NCBI GenBank assembly: GCA_050303435.1 | Contig: JBNLBT010000006.1 | Span: forward strand, 6,728-70,727 | Reading direction: 5' to 3' | DNA from: JBNLBT01 sp050303435 | GTDB lineage: Bacteria; Pseudomonadota; Gammaproteobacteria; Xanthomonadales; Marinicellaceae | Length of the DNA stretch: 64,000 nt | Shown here: positions 32,850 to 40,321 of the stretch, piece by piece | Layout of the letters: every line of letters begins with the position of its first letter | How positions within the stretch are numbered: position 1 is the stretch's first letter | Program-made: the position numbers and the translations under genes | The notes under the pieces: model-generated | Databases searched by the model: none | Told to the model about the DNA's origin: nothing | What the model saw: the letters and a program-made list of their open reading frames with translations, nothing else

Positions 32850-35588
32850 TCATGATTCCTCTTCCAGCGTCTGGGCCAGAGCGCGCATCTGCGCGTGCCA
32901 TGGCCCATCCTCTTCCTGGGCAAAGCGTTCCAGGGCTTTGCGGTGCTGCGCCTGGGCCGAGGCGTGTTGCCCGGATTTGATCAGCGCGGTGATGCATCGC
33001 AGCAGCAAATCCTTGTGATAGGTCGGGTTGGATTGCACCACCGTGGAGGACTCCGCCGCCAGCAACAGCGGCGCGGCTTCGGCATAATCGCCGCGGTCGT
33101 ACAAGGCCCCTGCCAAGGCCAGACGCAATCCGGTGGTGACGATGTGATCGCTGCCCAGGTGCGTTTCCGCCTGCGGCAGGCTGGCCTGTCCAAGTTCAAT
33201 CGCCGCGCTGTGGCGCTGCTGCATGGACAGCGCCTTGATGCGGTTCAGCTGCACATACAGCGTGGCCTGATGGTGCGGCCCCAGTTGCGCCAGTTGCTGT
33301 GCATGCAGCTGGTTCAATAGGGTTTCGGCTTGCACCGCCTGGCCGTTTTTGAGCAGCAGTGCGGCCAGGTTGGTTTTGTATTGGTTGGTTTCAAAATGCG
33401 CCGCGCCGTAATGGGCTTCATACACCGCCACGGTGTGTTGTAGATGGCGGATGGCCTCGTCGGTGTGACCGTCGACCAGCGCCAGGCTGGACAACGCGGC
33501 ACTGCTGCGCGCCGCCAGCACGCTGTCGTTGCCGTGGTGGGCGTGGGCCTGCTCCTGAGCCGCCTCGGCCAGCGTCCGCGCGACTTCAATGCGTCCCCGG
33601 AAACGTTCGATGTTGGACAGCATGTTCAATGAGGTGATCAGTTGCGGGTGGCCACTCGGATACATGCGCTGTTGCAATGCCAGCGCATGTTCAAGCGCCG
33701 CTGCGGCCAGTTCGACGCCTTGCTGGGAGTCGTTTTGCAGCAATTCGGCCTGGTCCTGCAGCACGTCGATGGTGTGCGTGTTCAATTCACCCAGGCGCGT
33801 TTTGCTCTCCTCAAGCGCCCGCTGCAACAGAGCCAGCCCTTCGTCCATGCGACCGCTGTCGGCCAAGACACGCGCCAGCAACCGCTGCAGTTCAATGCGC
33901 TCACCGGACAGCGCCTCAGCCGTGTGTGCCTGCAAAGTTTCACGCAACAGGCGTTCGGCCGACTGAAAATCGCTGCGGTGCTGCAACAGGCGCGCGCGCA
34001 ACAGGGCCGCCAATGTTTGCACCCGGTCGGTGTCTTCGCTGCGCGGTTGCCAGCGCTGCATGCGCTCTTCGGCCGCGTCGTAGCGCTCGGCCTGCAGCAA
34101 TTGTCGCACCGCCTGGAGTTGCGCCATGCGGCCGCGTTCTCCGCCGCCCAAGGCGGCCAGATCGAGCATTTCAATGGCCACATCGTATTCACCGATGGCG
34201 CCAAAGGCTGTGCCCACGGTGTGCTGCAGTTCGCTGCGCAATTCATCGTCCACCCAGGTTCTGCGGTTGAGATCCAGGCGCGCCTGCAGCAATAAATCCC
34301 GCACATTCATGGGCCGGCCGGGCGACAGGTTGGGGTCATTGCTTTGCAGGGCCTGCAACAGCAACTGTTTGACTTCGGTGGCCACCATGGCCTGGTGTTG
34401 TGCCGCGGCTTTTTGATGCACGGTGGTGGCGATGCCGATCGCCGTGGAAACCACCGTCAGTGCGATCAAAGCGCTGAGGGCGCGGTTGCGCTGGATGAAC
34501 TTTTGCACCCGATACCATGGGCTGTCGGCGGTGGCCGAAACCGGCTTGTGCACCAGCCAGTTGCTCAAGTCCTGGCGCAAATCCTGCACCGAAGCGTGGC
34601 GCTCACGCGGGTCCGTTTTTAGCGCGCTGGCCAACACATTGCGCAGGTCGCTGTCCAGCGCTGTGGTGTGCAGCACCGCGCGCACATGGCGGGCGTCGTT
34701 GTCCGGGTGGGCCAGCCGTTCGGCGTAGGCCGGCAGTGGTGCGCGGCCGCTGATCAGCGCCAGCAGCATCGCGCCGAGGGAAAACACATCGGCCAGAGTG
34801 CCCACCGCCTGACCGGCGATCTGTTCCGGTGCGGCGTATTCCGGGGTGAACACCAGCGTGGTCATTTCATTGTGTTCGCTGTCCAGTGAGGCGATGCCAA
34901 AGTCCACCACCTTGATTTGATCGTTGGCGTCGACCAGCACATTGGCCGGTTTGATGTCGCGGTGGATCACCAGACCGGTGTGGGCGCAATGGATGGCATC
35001 GGCCACCTGCAAAAAGGCCCGCACAATGGCGCGCGTGGAGGCGCCGCGCTGGCGCGCCCAGGCATCGATCGGCTGCGCCCCTTCGATGTAGTCCATGACC
35101 AGATACGGTGTGCCCTGTTGTGTAACGCCACCGTGGTGGAAGGTGACGATGTGGTTGTGATTGAGCCGGGCCAGGGCCTGTTGTTCGCGTTCAAACATGG
35201 CCAATGCACTGGCCGAGAGGTGCAGCGGGTGAATCAGCTTGATGGCCACCAGTTTCTGGATTTCGCTGTCGCGGCGGCGCGCTTTGTAGACCGAAGACAT
35301 GCCGCCGTGCCCAAGCAATTCCAGCAATTCATACGGCCCCAGCGACTGTCCGCTCTGGTCCAGGGCGCCTTGCAGACCCTGTTGCAGAAATACGCTGCCG
35401 GCTTCATCCAGCAGGCTCGGGGGGTGGTGCAGTTCATGCAGCATGCGTTCGGCCCGGGCACGCACCGCGTCACTGAGATCGCCGCGTGCACGCAGCTGTG
35501 CCCGGGCTTCTGCCAGGGGCTGGCCCATCAGTGCCTCGAAAACGACTTTGGCCTGTCGCCAGATCTCTACGTCTGTTTCAGATTTCAT
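32850..35588 (-). CDS. Membrane Ser/Thr protein kinase with periplasmic TPR domain
   Basis: A 912-residue PknB-type kinase. Residues 87-345: P-loop GHGGMSSVYKA (93-103), catalytic lysine K117 (VAIKLIH), HRDIKPANVLVD with D211, DFG at 229-231, APE at 254-256. A membrane helix spans about 370-388. Residues 400-912 are helical tetratricopeptide / kinesin-light-chain-type repeats (EYDVAIEMLDLAAL, ALQQRMYPSGHPQLIT, LGQASLPQAETHLG). An N-terminal stretch of 85 residues resembles the leader common to these kinases. ATG at 35588 preferred over TTG 35597. It probably phosphorylates or activates the following ECF sigma factor. Confidence 0.9.
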   Translation of the reverse strand: MKSETDVEIWRQAKVVFEALMGQPLAEARAQLRARGDLSDAVRARAERMLHELHHPPSLLDEAGSVFLQQGLQGALDQSGQSLGPYELLELLGHGGMSSVYKARRRDSEIQKLVAIKLIHPLHLSASALAMFEREQQALARLNHNHIVTFHHGGVTQQGTPYLVMDYIEGAQPIDAWARQRGASTRAIVRAFLQVADAIHCAHTGLVIHRDIKPANVLVDANDQIKVVDFGIASLDSEHNEMTTLVFTPEYAAPEQIAGQAVGTLADVFSLGAMLLALISGRAPLPAYAERLAHPDNDARHVRAVLHTTALDSDLRNVLASALKTDPRERHASVQDLRQDLSNWLVHKPVSATADSPWYRVQKFIQRNRALSALIALTVVSTAIGIATTVHQKAAAQHQAMVATEVKQLLLQALQSNDPNLSPGRPMNVRDLLLQARLDLNRRTWVDDELRSELQHTVGTAFGAIGEYDVAIEMLDLAALGGGERGRMAQLQAVRQLLQAERYDAAEERMQRWQPRSEDTDRVQTLAALLRARLLQHRSDFQSAERLLRETLQAHTAEALSGERIELQRLLARVLADSGRMDEGLALLQRALEESKTRLGELNTHTIDVLQDQAELLQNDSQQGVELAAAALEHALALQQRMYPSGHPQLITSLNMLSNIERFRGRIEVARTLAEAAQEQAHAHHGNDSVLAARSSAALSSLALVDGHTDEAIRHLQHTVAVYEAHYGAAHFETNQYKTNLAALLLKNGQAVQAETLLNQLHAQQLAQLGPHHQATLYVQLNRIKALSMQQRHSAAIELGQASLPQAETHLGSDHIVTTGLRLALAGALYDRGDYAEAAPLLLAAESSTVVQSNPTYHKDLLLRCITALIKSGQHASAQAQHRKALERFAQEEDGPWHAQMRALAQTLEEES

Positions 35589-35894
35589 GCTGTTCAATGG
35601 TTTGTTGTGCCTCGGCCGGCGTCAGCCGTTGGCCGCAGGGCGTTGTGTGCGGGGCTGTGCGCACACGCTCCGGGCGTGCCCGCGCAAGCCCCGATTATAC
35701 AACAGTCAAGCGCCGGTTTTAAGTGCGCGCGCCCGACACGCCGGTTGCAAAAATTCAACCCATTGTGCCACAGGGTGGATGAATCCCAATTGAATCCAGC
35801 GCGGATAAAAATGTGAACCATATGACACCGCAGGCCTCGCCTGATTCGATTCATTTCGCGTTATAATCGGGGCACGTTCAAGCCGGGAGACCCC
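35589..35894. other. 306-base divergent intergenic region
   Basis: It separates the kinase operon (minus) and the antiporter gene (plus). A minus-strand TATAAT lies at 35699-35694 for the kinase. A plus-strand TATAAT lies at 35862-35867 for the antiporter. TGTGA-ACCATA-TGACA at 35812-35827 is one base off the CRP consensus, but its spacing to the -10 box (about 54 bases to the start) does not fit a standard activator position. No gene is visible. Confidence 0.4.
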
Positions 35895-37172
35895 ATGCAC
35901 GACATCGCCATTCTTGCCATCATCTGGACCAGCGTATTCGTCGCTTCATTTCTGTCGCACAAAACCCGCTTGACGCCGGTGCTGTGGTATTTGTTTCTCG
36001 GTGCCGTGCTGGTCAACCTGCAGTGGCTGCCCGAAGAAATGCCAGTGTTCATTGAACATTTTGCCGAACTCGGCATCATCATCATCATGTTTGCGCTCGG
36101 TTTTGAAGAGGACACCAGCAACTTTCTCAGAAGCATCAAACGCAGCTGGGGCATCGCCCTGTTCGGTGCACTCGTGCCCTTTGCGGTTTCCTACGGTCTG
36201 ATTTACAGCTATTGGGGCGATGCCAACATGGCGTTGTTGTGTGGGTTGGCGATGACCGCCACCGCGGTGTCCCTGACCATGGTGTCACTGAAAACTGAAG
36301 GGCTGAACACCACACCAGCGGCCACCGGCATCATGACATCGGCGGTGTTGGACGACATCGCTTCGCTGGCACTGGTGGCGATTGTGGTGCCGATGGCCAC
36401 CGGCGGCGCCCATGTGTCGCTTGAAGGCGTGATGCTGATCGCCGGCAAGGCGGTGGCCTTTTTTATCATCGTCACCGCACTCGGTGGCTGGTTATTTCCC
36501 GCCTCCAGCGGCTGGATCAAAAAGATTCCCATCATCGGGCCATTTTCATTGCGTCAGGTGCTGGCCATGGCCTATGGGGAATACACGGTGCTGTCGCTGT
36601 TGCTGATTGCTGTGCTGGTGGGTTTGCTTGCACATTACTTTGGTTTTCACCCGGCGGTGGGCGCCTACATGGCCGGCCTGGTCATTCGCAAGGAATTTTT
36701 TGATTTTCACCGCCACAAAGAGGTCGATTTTTATGCGCAGGCGCGTTTCGTCATCGACAACGTGGCCTTTTCATGGCTGGGACCGGTGTTTTTTGTCACC
36801 TTGGGCACCGAATTGATCTTCGACGCCGAGGTGTTTGTCTCGGTGTTGCCGTATGCGCTGCTGTTGTTCGCCGGCCTGTTCATTGGCCAGATCGCTTCGG
36901 CCGCGCTGGCGGCCCGCTACACCGGGCGTTTCAGCTGGCCCGACAGCCTGATGATCGGCTTTGGCATGCTCGGCCGGGCGGAGCTGGCCTTTGTGGTCAT
37001 CGACATCGCCTTTGTTGAATACAAAGTGATGAGTTTTGAAGCCTTTTACACCTTGATGATCACCATGTTCATGCTCAACATCTCGGTGCCCCTGACCATC
37101 CGCTGGTGGAAACACCGCTTCCAGGGTGAGTCGGCGTCAATCCAGGACGCCTTGGCCAAAGACCCGGAGTGA
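35895..37172 (+). CDS. CPA2-family cation/proton antiporter (Kef/NapA type)
   Basis: A 425-residue membrane protein with 11-13 helices. The family hallmarks are visible: FALGFEEDTSNFLRS after helix 3, the unwound helix around AVLDDIASLALVAIV with the ion-binding aspartate pair DD (about residue 154), AYMAGLVIRKEFF, and SLMIGFGMLGRAELAFVVID in the last third. It has no C-terminal TrkA-N or USP domain. It should exchange K+ or Na+ for protons. GGGAGA precedes the ATG. Confidence 0.88.
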   Translation: MHDIAILAIIWTSVFVASFLSHKTRLTPVLWYLFLGAVLVNLQWLPEEMPVFIEHFAELGIIIIMFALGFEEDTSNFLRSIKRSWGIALFGALVPFAVSYGLIYSYWGDANMALLCGLAMTATAVSLTMVSLKTEGLNTTPAATGIMTSAVLDDIASLALVAIVVPMATGGAHVSLEGVMLIAGKAVAFFIIVTALGGWLFPASSGWIKKIPIIGPFSLRQVLAMAYGEYTVLSLLLIAVLVGLLAHYFGFHPAVGAYMAGLVIRKEFFDFHRHKEVDFYAQARFVIDNVAFSWLGPVFFVTLGTELIFDAEVFVSVLPYALLLFAGLFIGQIASAALAARYTGRFSWPDSLMIGFGMLGRAELAFVVIDIAFVEYKVMSFEAFYTLMITMFMLNISVPLTIRWWKHRFQGESASIQDALAKDPE

Positions 37173-37177
37173 AACGC

Positions 37178-37774
37178 ATGTATCCTGCGACGCATTTTCA
37201 AGCCGCCAGGCGGCAAGACTGCATTGATCTGGCTCGCCGGCATCCGTTTGCCACGCTGATCTCCTTGCACCAGGGGCGTTTGTGCAGCAGCCGCGTGCCG
37301 CTGCTGTGCACCGCCGCGGGCGATGCGTTGCACGGGCATCTGGCGCGCAGCAATCCGCAGTGGCAAGATCTGGCCGCGCAGCAGGTGCTGGTGCTGTTCA
37401 ACGGACCGCACGGCTACATTTCACCGACCTGGTACCACAGCGCGGATCAGGTGCCGACCTGGAATCACTGCACGGTGCAGGCGCGCGGCGTCGCTGAAAT
37501 TGATTGTGATGCGGACCGGCTGGCTCAATCGCTGCACGCCCTGGCCAATCATTTTGAAGTGCACCGGGCAACGCCCTGGGACGGCCGCTTCGACGCGGCC
37601 AAGTTGCGCGGGATCGTCGGTGTGCGGGTGCACGTAGAGGCGTGGGAAGGGCAGTTCAAGTTGAGCCAGAATAAAGCGCAAGCGGATCGTGCCGGCGTGA
37701 TTCAGGCCTTAAGAGCGCTTGGCGATGAAGCCCTGGCCGATGCCGTGGAAGCGGCCGCCCGCGGCCACGATTGA
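37178..37774 (+). CDS. PaiB-family FMN-binding protein
   Basis: A 198-residue protein with the PaiB split-barrel pattern: MYPATHFQAARRQDCIDLAR at the start, SSRVPLLC, HGHLARSNPQW, VLFNGPHGYISPTWY, VPTWNHCTVQARG, and the ending KLSQNKAQADRAGVI. PaiB-like proteins bind flavin and are annotated as negative regulators. ATG at 37178 is chosen because GGAG is 8 bases upstream and family members start here; a GTG at 37169 overlaps the antiporter stop. It lies 5 bases after the antiporter gene and is probably co-transcribed. Confidence 0.88.
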   Translation: MYPATHFQAARRQDCIDLARRHPFATLISLHQGRLCSSRVPLLCTAAGDALHGHLARSNPQWQDLAAQQVLVLFNGPHGYISPTWYHSADQVPTWNHCTVQARGVAEIDCDADRLAQSLHALANHFEVHRATPWDGRFDAAKLRGIVGVRVHVEAWEGQFKLSQNKAQADRAGVIQALRALGDEALADAVEAAARGHD

Positions 37775-37787
37775 AGTGCATTCGTCA

Positions 37788-37816
37788 TTGAAATGCGGGG
37801 CCTTGACAGGCATAAT
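37788..37816 (+). promoter_or_regulatory. Promoter before the ferritin-like gene
   Basis: TTGAAA (37788-37793), a 17-base spacer and CATAAT (37811-37816) form a good sigma-70 promoter. The predicted start near 37823 leaves a leader of about 157 bases before the ATG at 37980, unusually long for such a small gene. No Fur box is evident. Confidence 0.5.
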
Positions 37817-37979
37817 GTGAACGCATGCGGCGGCGTCTCCCACGACTTGGCTTTGCATCCCGACGGTGCAATTGATGGCGCATTGCGGGCTGTTGTTGTG
37901 ATGCCTGGCCGCGTCCGTGGGCTTGAACTGTTCAGGCCGCCATTTTGACAAACAGACAACATGAATGAGGTGAACACAG

Positions 37980-38273
37980 ATGGCCAACGAAGGGTATCAT
38001 GAACCGGTAGAAGAACTGTCCGACGAGTGCAGGGATCTGCACCGAGCAATCACGTCCCTGATGGAAGAACTGGAAGCCGTGGACTGGTACAACCAGCGTG
38101 TGGAGGTGTGCAAAGATCAGGAATTGAAAGCCATTCTTGAGCACAACCGCGATGAAGAGATTGAACACGCGGCCATGGTGATTGAGTGGATTCGTCGACG
38201 ACTGCCGAGATTTGACAAGGAATTGAAAGATTTCCTGTTCACCGACAAGCCCATCACGCACAGCCATGATTGA
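37980..38273 (+). CDS. Encapsulated-ferritin-like protein (EncFtn) without targeting tail
   Basis: A 97-residue protein very close to the helical core of Rhodospirillum rubrum EncFtn as I recall it. It shares HEPVEELS, SLMEELEAVDWYNQRVE and HNRDEEIEHAAMVIEW. The ferroxidase residues are all present: E30, E60 and H63 (equivalent to E32, E62, H65), as are the entry-site residues E29, E32 and W36. It should form the annular decamer that oxidises Fe(II). The chain stops at ITHSHD, so the C-terminal encapsulin-targeting peptide is missing. No encapsulin gene lies in this window. A GAGG site supports the ATG. It is followed by a strong terminator. Confidence 0.9.
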   Translation: MANEGYHEPVEELSDECRDLHRAITSLMEELEAVDWYNQRVEVCKDQELKAILEHNRDEEIEHAAMVIEWIRRRLPRFDKELKDFLFTDKPITHSHD

Positions 38274-38296
38274 CATGGGCTGAATGCGAGCAAGTT

Positions 38297-38330
38297 AAAA
38301 AAAACCGGCGCATTGCAGCCGGTTTTTTTT
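38297..38330. terminator. Bidirectional intrinsic terminator
   Basis: A perfect 13-base stem, eight A plus CCGGC against GCCGG plus eight T, with an 8-base loop. It serves the ferritin-like gene on the plus strand and the aldo/keto reductase operon on the minus strand. Confidence 0.9.
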
Positions 38331-38360
38331 CGCAATAATCACGTTCAATTCAGCCGCGAT

Positions 38361-39281
38361 TTACGCGGTGATGCGCGCATAGTAGCGCACCAGTTCCGCG
38401 CGCATGTGCACGTCTGGCAGCGGCCCTTGCAACGCCCGCATGTTCTCTTGCATGTGCAATGGATTGGAGGTGGCCGGAATGGTGCAATGCACCGCCGGGT
38501 GGGCGATGATGAATTTAAGCAGCAATTGCGACCAGTGCGCGCAATCCAGATCCGCGGCCCAGGACGGCAGCGGTTTGTCGCGCAGGCGGCTGAACAGGCC
38601 GCCGGTTTGAAAGGGCCGGTTGATGACCACTGCAATGCCCAGATCCTGGGCCAGCGGCAACAAGCGCTGTTCGGCGGCGCGGTTGTGCAGGTTGTAGCTG
38701 AATTGCACAAAATCCGGTCGCTCTGAACGCATGATCTGCGCCAATTCGTCGTGTCGACGGCCGTGCGAAGTGGTCATGCCCAGGTATCTGATATGGCCTG
38801 ACTGTTTCCAGGCGCGCAGGGTTTGCAGGTGCGCCCGCCAGTCCAACAGGTTGTGCACGTGCACCAGATCAAAGCGCTCAAGGCCCCACAACTTTAGCGC
38901 ATGCTGCAGCTGTTGTTCACCCAGTTCACGCCCGGGAATCCAGATTTTGGTGGCCGAAAACAGCGCCGCTGGCGGTGGATTTTGTGGCAGGGTTTGGCCC
39001 AGCATCTGTTGCGCGCGGCCGTACATCGGCGAGGAATCGATCATCTGACCGCCGCCGTCAAAAAACGCCTGCAGGATGGCGCGATGGCGTTCCAGGCCGG
39101 TGCGCCGGGCATCGACGTCAAAAGTGATCCAGGTGCCCATGCCGATTTTGGCCAGGCGTTCACCGCTGGTTGGCAAGGCACTGGTGTGAATGTCATTGTT
39201 TTCGCTGGCGCGGGCCCGCAGCGGTGCCGTGCCAGCGGCCAGCAGGCCCAGTGTGCGGCGGTTGAAATCGCGCCGCTTCAT
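38361..39281 (-). CDS. Tat-exported aldo/keto reductase
   Basis: A 306-residue protein with a twin-arginine-type leader (KRRDFNRRTLGLLAAG). The AKR barrel is visible: IGMGTWITF, MIDSSPMYGRAQQMLG (D and Y of the catalytic set), ATKIWIP with the lysine, LVHVHNLLDW with the histidine, and the ending ATSNPLHMQENM. An exported AKR is unusual because the cofactor NADPH must be bound before Tat export. Its ATG overlaps the upstream esterase stop by 4 bases (ATGA). Confidence 0.85.
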   Translation of the reverse strand: MKRRDFNRRTLGLLAAGTAPLRARASENNDIHTSALPTSGERLAKIGMGTWITFDVDARRTGLERHRAILQAFFDGGGQMIDSSPMYGRAQQMLGQTLPQNPPPAALFSATKIWIPGRELGEQQLQHALKLWGLERFDLVHVHNLLDWRAHLQTLRAWKQSGHIRYLGMTTSHGRRHDELAQIMRSERPDFVQFSYNLHNRAAEQRLLPLAQDLGIAVVINRPFQTGGLFSRLRDKPLPSWAADLDCAHWSQLLLKFIIAHPAVHCTIPATSNPLHMQENMRALQGPLPDVHMRAELVRYYARITA

Positions 39282-40147
39282 GGCGCTTGGGCGTCCAACA
39301 GCCAGCGCAACCCCAGGCGGTAGGCCTCAGGCGCGGCCGACAGATGGCCGTGGCCCGGCAGGCGCACCACGTGCATCTCCCAGGGTTTTTGCTTCTGGGC
39401 CTGCCAGTGTTTCAGCCACTGTTCAAACGGCGCCTTGAAACGCGCGTCGTCGTGTTCAGCTGTGGCGATGAACAAACGGGGGCGGGCGTGTGCGTCTTTG
39501 AGTTTTGCCGCGGGTTGCAAATGCTGCGAGAGGTTGTTGTGCAAGGCCGGATTGCTGGCGATCAGGCCATCAAACAGGTCGGGGTGATGCATCGCCAGAA
39601 TGATCGCCAGCTGCCCACCCAGCGACTGGCCAAACAGCACCCGGCGGCTGGGGTCAATTGAGTGGTTGTGTTCCACCAGCGGCATCAATTCAGTGCGCAG
39701 CATGTGCACAAAGGCTTCGGCGCCGCCGTAATGGTCCCGGTCCTTGGCCGGTGCCGTAAAGTCGGTGCTGCGGCGGTTGCCCTGGCGCCAGTCATCGCTG
39801 CCATAAGCGATGCCGACCAACACCACCTGCGGCAATTCTTGGGTGAATTCCAGCGTGTGCTGATAAGCCGCCAGCAGAGGGAATGTCAGACCGCCATCGA
39901 GCAGATAGACCACCGGATACCGCTGACCGGTTTGCGCTGCTGCCGGCGTTTTGACGTGCACATAATAGCGGTGTTGCAATGAGACAGAATCCAGCACGTG
40001 CACGCGCGTGCCTTGCAATGCGTTGAGGTGTTCAAGAGAATCAGCCGCTTGCGCGCTGTGCATACTCATCAGCAGCCAGCAGGCCAGCAATGCGTTGCCG
40101 AAAAACGGCGCGAGCTGTGCTTGAAATGGACGCAAAATCGGCTGCAT
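39278..40147 (-). CDS. Exported esterase of the enterochelin-esterase/IroE type
   Basis: A 289-residue protein with a signal peptide ending HSAQA-ADS. The fold (PF00756-like) is shown by YPVVYLLDGGLTFP, VLVGIAYGSDDW, LFGQSLGGQLAIIL with the GxSxG serine, a mid-chain acid, and LPGHGHLSAAPEAY with the histidine. The closest known class hydrolyses trilactone siderophores in the periplasm (IroE) or general esters. ATG at 40147 chosen for the signal peptide. A Fur-box-like sequence lies about 90 bases upstream. Confidence 0.82.
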   Translation of the reverse strand: MQPILRPFQAQLAPFFGNALLACWLLMSMHSAQAADSLEHLNALQGTRVHVLDSVSLQHRYYVHVKTPAAAQTGQRYPVVYLLDGGLTFPLLAAYQHTLEFTQELPQVVLVGIAYGSDDWRQGNRRSTDFTAPAKDRDHYGGAEAFVHMLRTELMPLVEHNHSIDPSRRVLFGQSLGGQLAIILAMHHPDLFDGLIASNPALHNNLSQHLQPAAKLKDAHARPRLFIATAEHDDARFKAPFEQWLKHWQAQKQKPWEMHVVRLPGHGHLSAAPEAYRLGLRWLLDAQAP

Positions 40148-40237
40148 GGTCTGTTTATGGATCGTCTTTGGCGGCAAAAATTCCGTGCCCGTGAAAAAAA
40201 CACGTCTGAAAGGTTTGCCTTTGCTGCGGGCTTCACC

Positions 40238-40256
40238 AATAATGATTCTTACAATA
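40238..40256 (-). promoter_or_regulatory. Fur-box-like site between the esterase and FG-GAP genes
   Basis: On the plus strand AATAATGATTCTTACAATA aligns with the 19-base Fur consensus GATAATGATAATCATTATC at 12 positions, eight of them consecutive. A TACAAT (40250-40255) inside it could be a -10 box for the plus-strand gene. The site is near the expected promoter of the esterase operon. Confidence 0.4.
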
Positions 40257-40321
40257 CGCACTGGCCGGCGTGGTTGTGCACGCAAGGCGGTGTGTTCAAT
40301 GACTAAAGAGAGAGGGGCAAC

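Noticed and set aside
32801..32923. Upstream extension of the ECF sigma factor
   Set aside because: It overlaps the kinase 3' end and is unlike sigma region 1; AAGGGGG before the ATG at 32800 decides the start.
35812..35827. CRP-like TGTGA-ACCATA-TGACA before the antiporter as a functional activator site
   Set aside because: The half-site match is good, but the distance to the predicted start (about 54 bases) fits no standard activator class, so it is only noted in the intergenic entry.
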